NCBI RefSeq assembly: GCF_032598905.1
Contig: NZ_CP122459.1
Coordinates: 67,522 to 131,521, forward strand
Length of the DNA stretch: 64,000 nt
Direction of reading: 5' to 3'
Source: Streptomyces sp. 11x1
GTDB lineage: Bacteria; Actinomycetota; Actinomycetes; Streptomycetales; Streptomycetaceae
The notes beneath the pieces were generated by a model. That model did no database searches, was not told where the DNA came from, and saw only the letters and a program-made list of their open reading frames with translations. Both the position numbers and the translations under genes were made by a program. Numbering within the stretch: the stretch's first letter is position 1; each line of letters begins with the position of its first letter. Of this stretch, positions 52,629 through 60,843 are shown one piece after another.

Positions 52629-53129
52629 ATGGACTGGCTTTCTTCCCTGGCGCCGGTCCTTGCCCCCATCTGCGCCATGGGTGGCGTCGTTACCGGAGCC
52701 TGGTTCAGCTACCGGCAGGTGAAGCGGCGCGGTGACGCCGACGAGCGGGTGGCCACCCTGCAGACGACGTCATCAGCGCAGGCCGCTGAGGGGCAGACGT
52801 ACGTGGAGGCGATGAAGACGGTAACGGCCGGCTTCTCCTCCCTGCTCGACCAGCAGCGCGGGATGCTCGACCAGCAGAAGGTGCTCCTGGACCAGGAGCG
52901 CGCGATGCACGCCCAGACCGTCGAGCGCGTCGGCCTCCTAGAGGCCGGGCAGCTCGAACTGCAGCGGGAAGTGCGGCTCATGCAGGAGGAGCAGCGCCGG
53001 GATCGCCGCTGGAAGGCGGCCGCGCTCGAGTACATCCATTCCCTGTTGGACACGCTCCGCTCGCTGGGCCGTCCCGCTCCCGAGGCGCCGCCCGAGATCG
53101 CCGACGACATCACTCTTCCCCGCCAGTGA
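52629..53129 (+). CDS. Membrane-anchored coiled-coil protein
   Basis: A 166-aa protein from ATG 52629 with GAGGAGGG upstream. An N-terminal hydrophobic segment (about 5-25, LAPVLAPICAMGGVVTGAWF) is followed by a positively charged YRQVKRRGDADE stretch and a long coiled coil rich in Gln/Glu (QQRGMLDQQKVLLDQERAMH, EAGQLELQREVRLMQEEQRR). Placement directly before the holin suggests a lysis or spanin-like function, but this is inference; an internal tail/membrane role is possible. Confidence 0.6.
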   Translation: MDWLSSLAPVLAPICAMGGVVTGAWFSYRQVKRRGDADERVATLQTTSSAQAAEGQTYVEAMKTVTAGFSSLLDQQRGMLDQQKVLLDQERAMHAQTVERVGLLEAGQLELQREVRLMQEEQRRDRRWKAAALEYIHSLLDTLRSLGRPAPEAPPEIADDITLPRQ

Positions 53130-53133
53130 GCGC

Positions 53134-53163
53134 GCGACGGTAGGGCGCACGGCCCGGCAAGGT
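53134..53163 (+). promoter_or_regulatory. Late-promoter-like element 15 (holin)
   Basis: GCGACG at 53134-53139 (followed by GTAG), 18 nt, CAAGGT at 53158-53163. Expected RNA start is near 53171, leader about 29 nt to ATG 53200. Confidence 0.65.
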
Positions 53164-53199
53164 CCGTGCGTCCCACTCCCCGCACGCAAGGACTTGCCC

Positions 53200-53520
53200 A
53201 TGAGCACCCTGCAGACCATCGCCACCGGATCCGGCGTCGGCGCCGTCCTCCCCTTGCTGACCGCAGTCGTCCAGCAGCCGTTCTGGAGCGCCCGGGTCAA
53301 GCGTATCGTCGCTGTCGTCGTCGCCGGGATCGCCGGCGTCGTGACCGTCGCGTCCACCGGCGGCCTCGACCAGTTCACCCACGGCGTCCCAACCCTCGCC
53401 ACCATCGGCGCCGTCCTGGCCGCCTCTCAGGCCGCGCACGACCTGGTGTGGAAGCCCAGCGCGGTGACCGATGCGATCGAGTCGAAGACCGCCGTTTCAC
53501 GGGCGGAAAACAGCTCGTGA
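53200..53520 (+). CDS. Holin-like membrane protein
   Basis: A 106-aa protein with hydrophobic segments at about 9-25 (TGSGVGAVLPLLTAVV), 33-54 (VKRIVAVVVAGIAGVVTVA) and 65-83 (GVPTLATIGAVLAASQAA), and a short charged tail. This is the common shape of actinophage holins that let the endolysin reach the wall. ATG 53200 follows CAAGGAC; TTG 53194 is an alternative. Unusually, the endolysin lies 9 kb away at 62668, beyond the inverted replication block. Confidence 0.65.
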   Translation: MSTLQTIATGSGVGAVLPLLTAVVQQPFWSARVKRIVAVVVAGIAGVVTVASTGGLDQFTHGVPTLATIGAVLAASQAAHDLVWKPSAVTDAIESKTAVSRAENSS

Positions 53521-53792
53521 GCGGGGAGAGCCGGCCGCGGCCGGTATGATCCGCGCAAGGTGGCCGTCTGGCCGCCGGACTCACCGTAGACGGGCAGCAG
53601 CCACGAGGGTTGATTGGCTCCTTGTCAGTGTGGCTCGATGACTGGCTACTGGCTGCGCGAACCGCGCGCACAGCGCTCGGGGCCGGGGAGGGCCCGCAGG
53701 CCCGATGATCCAGGCACGTGGTGGGTTCGGTCGCCAGGCGGCCACCTCTGCGCCCCTGGGGGCCACAGCCGCACGTTACGGAGGACGCATAC
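53521..53792. other. Non-coding interval with candidate promoter
   Basis: There is no gene-like frame. A 14-bp palindrome (CCGGCCGCGGCCGG, 53531-53544) abuts TATGAT (53545-53550), a good -10 hexamer, but no convincing -35 box lies 16-18 nt upstream. No late-promoter element and no tRNA-like fold was found. Confidence 0.35.
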
Positions 53793-54314
53793 ATGCCGGC
53801 ATCGGATCACGGGCCGAGCCGCGACGAGGTCGACGACGAGATCGAGTTCCTGACGCAGCTCAGCGACGAGGAGTTCGCGGCCGAGTTCGCCGCGCTCGTC
53901 CAGGAGGTGCCCGCCGATGAGCGCCAGGTGCCCCGGACAGTGACCGGTCTCGCGTTCCGCTCCGACGAGCTGTCCCGGCGCACGATGAAGGCGGCGAAGT
54001 CGCTGCACCGGGCGGCCGAGCAGTACCTGGTGCCCGTGGAGGGCGAGTCGCGGCGGGCCCACGAGAAGAGGCTCACGGACTTCCGTGCGGCCATGGAGCG
54101 TGAGCAGGCGCTGTTGCAGTTCGTGATGGACGCCTACCCCGCACGGCGGGGCCGCTTCCCCACCCGCCGGAACCCGCGTCGCCGTGCGGCCGAAGAGCTC
54201 GCGCGCCGACACCCGGAGGAGTTCCTGAAGCTGCTCCGCACGGAGGAAGAGCAGGACCGAGCTGCGCGGAAGAAGCCACGCGCGAAGGACGGTTCACCGC
54301 CCGGCGGGCAGTAA
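53793..54314 (+). CDS. Charged helical hypothetical protein
   Basis: A 173-aa protein from ATG 53793 after CGGAGGAC. The first 50 residues are acidic (SRDEVDDEIEFLTQLSDEEF) and the last 60 basic (RFPTRRNPRRRAAEELARRH, QDRAARKKPRAKDGS); the middle is helical (SRRTMKAAKSLHRAAEQYLV). This split charge would suit a nucleic-acid-binding or adaptor role, but no family is recognised. It is the last plus-strand gene before the long repeat-rich gap, and it does not have the late-promoter element. Confidence 0.6.
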   Translation: MPASDHGPSRDEVDDEIEFLTQLSDEEFAAEFAALVQEVPADERQVPRTVTGLAFRSDELSRRTMKAAKSLHRAAEQYLVPVEGESRRAHEKRLTDFRAAMEREQALLQFVMDAYPARRGRFPTRRNPRRRAAEELARRHPEEFLKLLRTEEEQDRAARKKPRAKDGSPPGGQ

Positions 54315-54404
54315 CCGGCTGTAGCCGCACGCACGGCTTGTCGATCAAGGGCGCGTCCGCCGGGGCGTGCCCTTTGTGCTGTGCGCACGCGTGTCCGCGC
54401 TGCC

Positions 54405-54527
54405 GGGCGTGCGAGCGGGGCTGGCTCGCACGGTGGTGAGCGTGCGTCGGACCCGGCAGGGCGTGCGAGCGGGGCTGGCTCGCACGGTGGTGAGCGTGCG
54501 TCGGACCCGGCGGGGCGTGCGAGCGGG
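54405..54527 (+). repeat. 54-bp tandem repeat, two full copies plus 15 bp
   Basis: Copies at 54405-54458 and 54459-54512 differ by one base (A or G at the end); a third begins at 54513 and stops matching after 15 bp. Each copy holds an inverted GTGCGAGC/GCTCGCAC pair and a GGACCCGG. Confidence 0.85.
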
Positions 54528-54980
54528 AATGGCGGAGGCGCCGTCGCGGGTGTGCACAGGTCGGCTGTCGCACGGCGCAACCGGTCGACTCAGCTCTTCG
54601 TGGCTCCACCGCCGTGCACGCCTGGATCCCCGTGCACGGCATCTTCGCGCAGTTCAAAGCAGTGCACGGGTGTGTGTGCACGCTCACGCTCGCGGGGTGC
54701 CGGGGGTGTGCGTGCGGGCGGCGGGGCGTGCGTGCGCCGTGGCGTGCACGTGTGCACGGGGTCCACCGCGTGCGTGCGCGAAGGGTCGTGCCGGGGTGTG
54801 CGGAGTGACGTGCGCGTGCGGCTCTGCCCTCGCCGGGCGTGCAGGTGTGCATGCGTCACGGCGTGCGGGAAGCGTGCGTGGGACCGAGTCGTGCACGCTC
54901 GGGGGTTGCAGTGTGTAAGCACAGCCAAGGCCTCGCGCACGGTTCTGCCGGGCGTGCGGCTTCCGGTCCGGCGTGCGAAT

Positions 54981-55068
54981 GGCGTGACGTGACGTGACGC
55001 TCGCGGCGTGCGTGCGTGCGCGCGGCCGTGGGCCGGTGGGGCGTGCGGGCCGCGCGTCACGTCACGCC
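54981..55068. repeat. Inverted repeat built from GTGAC steps
   Basis: GGCGTGACGTGACG at the left (54981-54994) is matched by its reverse complement at the right (55055-55068). Between them is a GCGTGCGTGCG run. It ends 3 bp before the stop of the minus-strand ATPase gene, so it could act in termination or protein binding. Confidence 0.6.
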
Positions 55069-55071
55069 ACG

Positions 55072-56754
55072 TCAGGAGGGAGCTTTGAGGATCTGGCAGT
55101 TGGCGAAGACGTCGTCGATGGTCATGCACGGTCCGTCGGGCGCCATCGCGTACGCGCTGATCGTAGCGGCTTCGCCGGCGGCGACGAGGGCTTCCTTCAC
55201 GGCGGGGCGGGCGCCCTTCACGAACTCGGTGAGGTCGTACGTGGTGATGTCCTCGGTGCGTCCGCTCGCGGGCATGATGTCGGCCAGGTGCTCGTGCTTG
55301 CCGATGACCAGCACGCGGGCCTGGTACTCGGCTTCCTTTTCGACGGCTTCCCGGACGCGCTCGGCTTGCTGCTGCTGCCGGGTCTTCTGTCGGGGCGCTG
55401 CCTTCGTGGTGGCTGGCTTCGCCGACCTGGGCTCGTCCCCCGGGGCTGCCCTCTCCGGCGCAGGGGCGGATCGGGACGCGGGCGGAGTGCTCGTCGGCGG
55501 CTCGGTCGGTTTCTGCCTCTCGTCGCTCGCCTGGTGGGTCGTACCGGCGCTGCTGTCGTTCTGTGGCGGGGTGCCTCCGGTGTCGCTGCGCTCGGGCTGG
55601 GGCGGCCTGCCTGGGGTGCCAGTCCCGCTGGTGGACGCGGTCCGGTTCAGGTCGGCGAGCAGGTTGGTGATCGCCGTGTTGGCGTCGACGTGGCCCCACA
55701 GCTTCGTGGGGATCGTGACGCGCTGCAGGATCGTCGCAGTGTAGGCCGTGCGCACCATCAGCAGAGCCCGGCGGGGGTCGCTGCCGTCGCGGAGAGCCTG
55801 GGCGATGTGCTGGCCGACGTCCTGGGGGGTGGGCACGGTGCCCTCGGTGGCGTGCCGCCGCATCTCGGCAGCAGCCGCGTTGGCTGCGACGCGCTGCTCG
55901 GCTTCACGCTCGAACTCGTGAAGGCCCGCTTCCGGCTGCGGCTCGACGAACGGGGCGGGCGGCACGCTGATGTTCCGCTCCATCCCGAGGTCGCGCATCA
56001 GGGCATCGAGCGTCAGCCCCGGCCGGGTGCGTTCCTCGTCGGGAGCGAGTTGCATGACAAGGGAGCGCACCGCGGTGAGTGTGGGACGCCGGTAGGAGCG
56101 GAGTTGCAGGACCACGGTGGCGTCGTAGGGGAGGCTGCGTTCGGACTTGACCTTCCACGTCCGGTTGCGGGTGGGGTTGCCCTGGGCGTCGAACTCCGTG
56201 ACCTCGTCGAGTCGGCAGCAGACGATGACCGGGCCGTCGTGCCGTCGCAGGGTGTTGATGACGAGGCGCCACCGGTCCTTGGCCCGGTTCCAGAGGCTGT
56301 GTCCGATGACGACGTCGTCGTCCGCGCTCGGCCCCTGCCGGTTGTACTTGGCCGCCTTCTCTGCGGCGCGGCTGCGGGCGATGATGTCGGCTTCGTCCTG
56401 CAGGAGCTCCCACAGGATGGTGCCGGAGTCCAGGACGATCGCGTTCGGCTTGTTCGGGTCGGCCCGGGGTTCGGCGACGGCCTTGCGGACGGTGTTGAGG
56501 AGACCTCGGTACGTGCCGTCCTGCTCGTCCTCGATGTCGAAGTCGGCGATCTGGCCGAAGCTGTCGACGTCGCTCTCGCCAATGGGGATCCAGATGAGCC
56601 GGCCGATCAGGTCCGAGTTGGCGAACTCGGCGCACATGTGGGACTTGCCGGTCTTCTCGGCCCCGGCGACCACGACCAGGGGCCAGCCGATCCGGCCGTT
56701 GGGTTTTCTGGTCTGCAGGCGTGTCGGAGGTGCGGGTGCGGTGGTTGGAGCCAT
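55072..56754 (-). CDS. RecA-like P-loop ATPase (Sak4-type recombinase candidate)
   Basis: A 560-aa protein; ATG 56754 follows GGGAAGG. Walker A GAEKTGKS is at residues 31-38, with WIPIGESDVDSFGQI, then Walker B NAIVLDSGTILWELL at about 105-120 and HDGPVIVCCRLDEVTEFDAQ. This is the compact RecA fold of phage single-strand annealing ATPases such as Sak4, which pair with an SSB; an ssb-like gene begins at 63778. The C-terminal half has a Pro/Ser/Thr-rich linker and an EAEYQARVLVIGKHEHLADI region ending in a small helical domain of unknown role. Confidence 0.65.
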   Translation of the reverse strand: MAPTTAPAPPTRLQTRKPNGRIGWPLVVVAGAEKTGKSHMCAEFANSDLIGRLIWIPIGESDVDSFGQIADFDIEDEQDGTYRGLLNTVRKAVAEPRADPNKPNAIVLDSGTILWELLQDEADIIARSRAAEKAAKYNRQGPSADDDVVIGHSLWNRAKDRWRLVINTLRRHDGPVIVCCRLDEVTEFDAQGNPTRNRTWKVKSERSLPYDATVVLQLRSYRRPTLTAVRSLVMQLAPDEERTRPGLTLDALMRDLGMERNISVPPAPFVEPQPEAGLHEFEREAEQRVAANAAAAEMRRHATEGTVPTPQDVGQHIAQALRDGSDPRRALLMVRTAYTATILQRVTIPTKLWGHVDANTAITNLLADLNRTASTSGTGTPGRPPQPERSDTGGTPPQNDSSAGTTHQASDERQKPTEPPTSTPPASRSAPAPERAAPGDEPRSAKPATTKAAPRQKTRQQQQAERVREAVEKEAEYQARVLVIGKHEHLADIMPASGRTEDITTYDLTEFVKGARPAVKEALVAAGEAATISAYAMAPDGPCMTIDDVFANCQILKAPS

Positions 56755-56839
56755 TGCGCCTTCCCTGATCTTGGCGTGTGTGCATCGCCTGGCTTCGCTG
56801 TGACCGGGCGATGGTGCGGGGCGCAGGGGGTTAACCTCT

Positions 56840-56885
56840 CCCCCAGCATCCGAGCTGTACGTTTTTCTAGTATAGCTGAACTGGG
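56840..56885 (-). promoter_or_regulatory. AT-rich candidate promoter for the ATPase gene
   Basis: The only AT-rich patch of the block contains, on the minus strand, TATACT (about 56868-56873), close to the -10 consensus, about 115 nt before ATG 56754. No clear -35 box is seen. The boundaries are approximate. Confidence 0.35.
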
Positions 56886-56917
56886 CGAGACGGGAGGGCT
56901 GGGGGAGCGCAAAAACG

Positions 56918-56957
56918 CCGGTGGCCCGCCTCCTGACTGCAGGAGACGGGCCACCGG
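56918..56957 (-). terminator. Intrinsic terminator on the minus strand
   Basis: An 11-bp outer stem (56918-56928 with 56947-56957) and a 6-bp inner stem (56930-56935 with 56940-56945). On the minus strand the hairpin is followed by CGTTTTT. It ends the DUF2637 gene transcript 13 nt after the stop. Confidence 0.8.
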
Positions 56958-56969
56958 GAAGCGGAGTAC

Positions 56970-57926
56970 TCAGGCCCCTTGGGTGAGCTGCACCAGCCAC
57001 TCAGGGACGTTGTGGTTGTCGGTCTCAGCCAGGTAGCGGCTGATGAGTCGCACGCGCATCCGCGACCCCTGGCTCCGGTCCCGCCCGATCATCTGCCCGA
57101 TGCTCGTGCCGCTCAGGTCGCCCCTCGGCTTCAGGCGGTCATCATCGCCAGCGTCGAGCGCCTGCTTGATCTTCTCGTAGACCTGGTCCTCGCTGAGAAC
57201 GCCGGTCGTGGCGGCCTCGCCGGGGGACGGGGCCGGCTTCTTGGCCTCATCGACAGGAGGGACAGGCGACTTGGGCGCCGGGTCCGGCACGGTCGCGCGG
57301 ACGGTGGGGCGCGGCGTCTGCGCTGCGGCCGGGGCGGGGACGGCAGCCTTACGCCGGCGGCCGCGCGGCTCGTCCTGGACGGCGGTGGTCTGCTTGGTGC
57401 CGTCCTCGTCAACCCAGTCGGCTCCCGCGCCGTACTTGCGGAGGAAGCCGCTCACGTGGAAGCCGAAGGTGCCGCCGAGCGGGACCGCGGCCGCGAACGC
57501 CGCGCCAAGGCCCATGACCTCGCCCTGGTAGTCCGTGAGGAACTCGGGCATGCCGCCGTCGGTGAAGGCCTCACCCATGGTGAAGACGGCGTGCCCCACG
57601 TTCGCGGTCATCGCCAGCATGAGCATGAAGGTGAAGATGGCCCACAGGCTCCCGTAGTAGCCGCCCTTGGAACCGTCGTCGTTCGTGCGCCGGGTCGACG
57701 ATGCGGCGTCGCCGATGATGGCGACCAGCAACTCGAAGGAGACCGCGACGAGCCAGGCGGCTGCGGTGGGGAAGCCGATGATGGTGCAGGCCCACCGAAT
57801 TGAGGTGATGGAGGCCAGCATGAGGCCGAGCGACGCGTAGAAGACGGCCCGCTGCTGGTTGTCGTTCCACTTCTTGGCCCTGCGCTCGCCGATGGTCACG
57901 ATGGGACTGGCCTGTGCGGACGCCAC
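56970..57926 (-). CDS. DUF2637-type membrane protein with C-terminal HTH-like part
   Basis: A 318-aa protein from GTG 57926 with AAGGAGTG upstream. Four hydrophobic segments occupy about 28-145 (VFYASLGLMLASITSI, TAAAWLVAVSFELLVAIIG, SLWAIFTFMLMLAMTANVG, VMGLGAAFAAAVPLGGTFG). After a Pro/Ala-rich linker, the end reads LSGTSIGQMIGRDRSQGSRM, a helix-turn-helix-like unit. Proteins of this plan (DUF2637, Spd-related) are common on Streptomyces plasmids and integrative elements, where they are linked to spread or replication control. It supports a plasmid lifestyle. Confidence 0.7.
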   Translation of the reverse strand: MASAQASPIVTIGERRAKKWNDNQQRAVFYASLGLMLASITSIRWACTIIGFPTAAAWLVAVSFELLVAIIGDAASSTRRTNDDGSKGGYYGSLWAIFTFMLMLAMTANVGHAVFTMGEAFTDGGMPEFLTDYQGEVMGLGAAFAAAVPLGGTFGFHVSGFLRKYGAGADWVDEDGTKQTTAVQDEPRGRRRKAAVPAPAAAQTPRPTVRATVPDPAPKSPVPPVDEAKKPAPSPGEAATTGVLSEDQVYEKIKQALDAGDDDRLKPRGDLSGTSIGQMIGRDRSQGSRMRVRLISRYLAETDNHNVPEWLVQLTQGA

Positions 57927-58037
57927 TGATCACTCCTTCTGCGGTGTTGCTCCGGAGGCTCGCTGTGACTCCCGGAGTCGTTGGACACCATAGAACAGAA
58001 TGACCTTGGTCCGCCCGGGTCGTGCGCTGACGGCCGC

Positions 58038-58883
58038 TCAGCCCCAGGTGACGGCAGGCTCGTCATCCTCAGCCTCTCCCCAGTTCACCGGGCAACGCCG
58101 GTCGTCGCCGAGCATCTCGAACAGGCCAGCGCCTCCAGCCAGGCGGGAGAAGAACCGCGACCCGACGGTAGCGATGATGCGTTCGCTCGTGAGGTTCGTG
58201 GCGGCCAGGGTGGGCAGGCCAGCCGCTCGGCGGGCGTCAACGAGATGTTCCGACTGCGTACGCGCCCAGTCGCTCGGGTTGTCCATGCCGCTGCACACCT
58301 CGTCCAGGATCAGGAGCTGCGTCTTGTCCGTGGTGTACAGCTCGACGACTTCCTGCTCCGTGTAACCGGCCGGGGCCCGGTTGGGGCGCAGCCACTCCAG
58401 GTATTGCGTGTGCTTGAGGTAGCGCGTCCGCAGGCCGCTCTGCACGGCGTAGTTGCCGGCCGCGATGATGGCGGTGGTCTTGCCGGAGCCCGTGTTGCCG
58501 TAGGCGATGGCGTTCAGTTTCGGTGGGGCGACGCTCTTCTTTATCGCCCAGGACAGTGCGGTGACGTAGTCACGCAACCGGTCGCGGTGCTGTTCCGCCG
58601 CGTCGAGCCGGTTCAGCGTCCAGTGGGCGTAACTGTCGTGGCTGGCGAGCCGCAGGGACGTGTTCCAGGCCTTCTGTCGTACGGCCGCGTATCCGTCGTC
58701 CAGCGCCTCATCGGCGAGTTCGTCCGGGAGGGGCTTGAAGCCGGTGGTGTCGAGCGTCCCCGACCTAAGGTCACGGAGGGCCTGGCGCATCGCCGCGACC
58801 GCGGGAACCATGCCTCGCGCCGGGTACTGGGTGTCGGTGGGGGGCACGTCGCTGCTCCTTGGGGACGAGTGGTCGGCGGTCAT
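58038..58883 (-). CDS. DnaC-like AAA+ helicase loader
   Basis: A 281-aa ATPase. Walker A GNTGSGKT (about residue 130) is preceded by KLNAIAY; Walker B LLILDEVCSGM (about 190) and LPTLAATNLTSERIIATVGS (sensor region) follow, ending in SRFFSRLAGGAGLFEMLGDD with the arginine finger typical of DnaC/IstB ATPases. It would load the host DnaB helicase onto the origin opened by the initiator encoded just upstream. ATG 58883 overlaps the initiator's stop (ATGA), so both are translationally coupled. Confidence 0.75.
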   Translation of the reverse strand: MTADHSSPRSSDVPPTDTQYPARGMVPAVAAMRQALRDLRSGTLDTTGFKPLPDELADEALDDGYAAVRQKAWNTSLRLASHDSYAHWTLNRLDAAEQHRDRLRDYVTALSWAIKKSVAPPKLNAIAYGNTGSGKTTAIIAAGNYAVQSGLRTRYLKHTQYLEWLRPNRAPAGYTEQEVVELYTTDKTQLLILDEVCSGMDNPSDWARTQSEHLVDARRAAGLPTLAATNLTSERIIATVGSRFFSRLAGGAGLFEMLGDDRRCPVNWGEAEDDEPAVTWG

Positions 58884-59932
58884 GCTGAGTCGGCGAGTCC
58901 GCGCAGCCCGAACTCGTCCTCTTCAGCGGGCTTCGCAGGCCGAGGCTGACCGGTCTTCTGCTGTTTCCGGGCGCCCCAGGTCGCATCGTCGTTGTAGGCG
59001 GGGGCGCGGCCCGTTCCGCCAGCGCGCGGGCGGTTGACGCTCACGCCGGCCGCAGCGGCGCACGCGTCCTCGAACTGCTGCCGCGAGGGGAAGGCTCGAC
59101 CGCCGTCTTCCAGTGCCTTGGCGATGGTTCCGGGGGCGTAGTTGGCCTTGAGGGCGTTGAGGATCAGCGTCCGGGTGGCGTGATACGCGCTGGACTTATT
59201 GCCGACGTAAGGGGCCATCTTCTTGAGGGTGACGAGTTCAGCGAGACGGCCTGGCTTCGGGTTCGGGTTCTCCTTGGTCTTCCGCTGGCCCCACCACCAT
59301 TCCGCGCCCGCGGTGGCCTTGTCCTCCAGGGCCTGCTCCTCGGGCGACTTCTCGGCCTTCTTCCGCGTCTTGCGGGTCTTCGGCTCGGGGGGTGCCGCCG
59401 GAGTGCTCGCGGCGTCGTCGGTCTCGGGGGCCGTTGTCGGCTCGACGGCAGGCTTGGGGGCCGGGCTGGGCGCCTCTGCCTGCGCGGTGGGCTTCTTCCC
59501 CCGGAGGAGGTCCTCGTGGGCAGCGGACCACTGGTCCAGGTCCATGGGGCCGGTATAACCGTCCGGCGGGACCATGTGGATGGTGTAGACGCACCGCTGC
59601 CGCATCTTGCCCTGGTAGCGCTGCTTCTCGACGTCGATCGCGCCGAGCGCTTCAAGCTGCTCAACGTACTGGGTGAGCGACTGCACTCGGCTCAGCCCAA
59701 GGCGTGCAGCGAGAGACTTCTGCGAGGGCCAGACCAAGCTGTCGCCACGGGACCTGTTCAGGTGCATCACGAGCTGCACGTACAGGGCCTGCGCCTGGGG
59801 CTTGATGCCGTCAGCGAGAAACACCCAGTTGGGCACCTGCGTGAACTGCACGTCGGGCATGCGTCCCGCTCGGAATTCCAGCTCTGGGGCGAGGTCGTCG
59901 AGCTCCTGGAGCGAGCCGGTAGCGGCGGTCAT
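58880..59932 (-). CDS. Replication initiator-like winged-helix protein
   Basis: A 350-aa protein. ATG 59932 is chosen because it overlaps the upstream stop; a longer in-frame extension has no coding character. Residues about 30-120 form a winged helix: VPNWVFLADGIKPQAQALYV, WPSQKSLAARLGLSRVQSLT, YVEQLEALGAIDVEKQRYQ. This is the DnaD/O-protein type of initiator DNA-binding domain. A Pro/Lys-rich linker leads to a helical C-terminal domain (RLAELVTLKKMAPYVGNKSS, NALKANYAPGTIAKALEDGG) that might contact the loader. The initiator-loader pair is typical of phage replication modules. Confidence 0.65.
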   Translation of the reverse strand: MTAATGSLQELDDLAPELEFRAGRMPDVQFTQVPNWVFLADGIKPQAQALYVQLVMHLNRSRGDSLVWPSQKSLAARLGLSRVQSLTQYVEQLEALGAIDVEKQRYQGKMRQRCVYTIHMVPPDGYTGPMDLDQWSAAHEDLLRGKKPTAQAEAPSPAPKPAVEPTTAPETDDAASTPAAPPEPKTRKTRKKAEKSPEEQALEDKATAGAEWWWGQRKTKENPNPKPGRLAELVTLKKMAPYVGNKSSAYHATRTLILNALKANYAPGTIAKALEDGGRAFPSRQQFEDACAAAAGVSVNRPRAGGTGRAPAYNDDATWGARKQQKTGQPRPAKPAEEDEFGLRGLADSA

Positions 59933-60216
59933 CGGGTGCCGTCCTTGAGCCGGTACGACGTCGTGGTCGTCTTCCGACCGTCGATGTTGGCGTAGCGGCG
60001 GTCGCGTTCGATGAGGCCTGCCCTGTCCAGGGCGCGCGCGGACTGCCGGATCTGGTGGGTGGTCATCAGGGTGGCGTCGGCGAGGGCGTGGCAAGTGCGC
60101 CATCCGGCCTCGTCGGTATCGACGAGGAGGTGGATGGCGACGACCCAGGCGTGGGCCGGGACGCCGGCGCTGCGCAGACGGGTGTGGACTGCGGACGGGA
60201 TGGTGATGGCGTTCAT
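59929..60216 (-). CDS. Small winged-helix protein
   Basis: A 95-aa protein from ATG 60216 with CGAGGAAC upstream. PAHAWVVAIHLLVDTDEAGW, CHALADATLMTTHQIRQSAR and ALDRAGLIERDRRYANIDGR form a MarR-like winged helix with a wing ending in TTTTSYRLKDG. It probably binds DNA as an accessory to replication or as a regulator of this block. It is coupled to the initiator by ATGA overlap. Confidence 0.6.
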   Translation of the reverse strand: MNAITIPSAVHTRLRSAGVPAHAWVVAIHLLVDTDEAGWRTCHALADATLMTTHQIRQSARALDRAGLIERDRRYANIDGRKTTTTSYRLKDGTR

Positions 60217-60242
60217 GGGTTCCTCGGGAGGGGCGGCCCGGC

Positions 60243-60265
60243 CGGGGGGGGTGGCGGGCCCCCCG
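60243..60265 (-). terminator. Weak GC hairpin between two minus-strand genes
   Basis: A 7-bp stem of a C/G run (60243-60249 with 60259-60265) lies just after the 60283 gene's stop on the minus strand. There is no T-run after it, so it may only attenuate transcription. Confidence 0.3.
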
Positions 60266-60282
60266 AAGCGTGGGGAGGGCGG

Positions 60283-60843
60283 CTACTGCGCGGCTTCGAC
60301 CGCGTCCTCGGGCGCGGGAAGCAGGGCGCGCAGGTCGACCGCGAACTGGCCGCTCCGCAGCATCTCGCCGAGCTTGGCGAACGCGTCGGGGCTGGGCTTC
60401 TGCGTGACGCTGGACGGCGGCGGCGCCTTCTGTAGCTTCACTCCCGGGATGACTTCACCGGTCTTGGTGACGGCGACCTGGTTCGCCTCGTCCCATGTGG
60501 CGTACCTGAGCGTCGCGTTCTTCCACGTGGGGTCGACGATGAACTTCCACGTGCCGTGGTTGTCGCGCTCGGCCCACGAGGTGAACGCCTGCTCGTCGTC
60601 GATGATCAGCTTGTCCTTCGGCTCGGCGACGGTACGCGAGCCGAGCACCAGGTCACCGAACTTCGGCTTGACCGTGGTGGTGTCCTTCTCGGCGTACTCG
60701 GCGAGGCGCGCGGCGTCGGCGGCCGAAAGGAGGTCCTCGTAGCGCTCGTCGACGACGCTCTTGATGAAGCGCATCAGCAGGGCGTCGCGGTCGAGGTTGC
60801 CCGTCTCGACGACGTCCGCGACGGTCGCGCTGTCCTGGCTCAT
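60283..60843 (-). CDS. Hypothetical protein heading the replication block
   Basis: A 186-aa protein from ATG 60843 with GGGAAGGAC upstream. It has an N-terminal helix pair (DRDALLMRFIKSVVDERYED, LLSAADAARLAEYAEKDTT), a central beta-rich part (KPKFGDLVLGSRTVAEPKDK, TWKFIVDPTWKNATLRYATW), and a C-terminal helix (DAFAKLGEMLRSGQFAVDLR). No family recognised. As first gene of the leftward block it should be expressed early. Confidence 0.6.
   Translation of the reverse strand: MSQDSATVADVVETGNLDRDALLMRFIKSVVDERYEDLLSAADAARLAEYAEKDTTTVKPKFGDLVLGSRTVAEPKDKLIIDDEQAFTSWAERDNHGTWKFIVDPTWKNATLRYATWDEANQVAVTKTGEVIPGVKLQKAPPPSSVTQKPSPDAFAKLGEMLRSGQFAVDLRALLPAPEDAVEAAQ

Larger units (their letters stand above)
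54315..55071. other. 757-bp convergent intergenic region rich in GCGTGCG, candidate origin or cis locus
   Basis: Flanked by the stops of converging genes. The heptamer GCGTGCG occurs about 14 times on the plus strand, while its complement CGCACGC is close to absent. GTGCAC and related alternating steps are also frequent. Frames here translate to Arg/Ala/Val low complexity, so I see no gene. A strand-biased repeat field in a replicon is typical of origins, transfer loci or packaging sites. Function is inferred only. Confidence 0.5.

Noticed and set aside
53580..53700. tRNA gene
   Set aside because: No T-loop consensus or cloverleaf pairing could be found by eye here or elsewhere in the window.
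54405..54527. CRISPR array or TraB-recognised clt locus
   Set aside because: Repeats are directly adjacent without spacers, and GGACCCGG occurs only twice and differs from the GACCCGGA repeats I recall for pSVH1-type clt.
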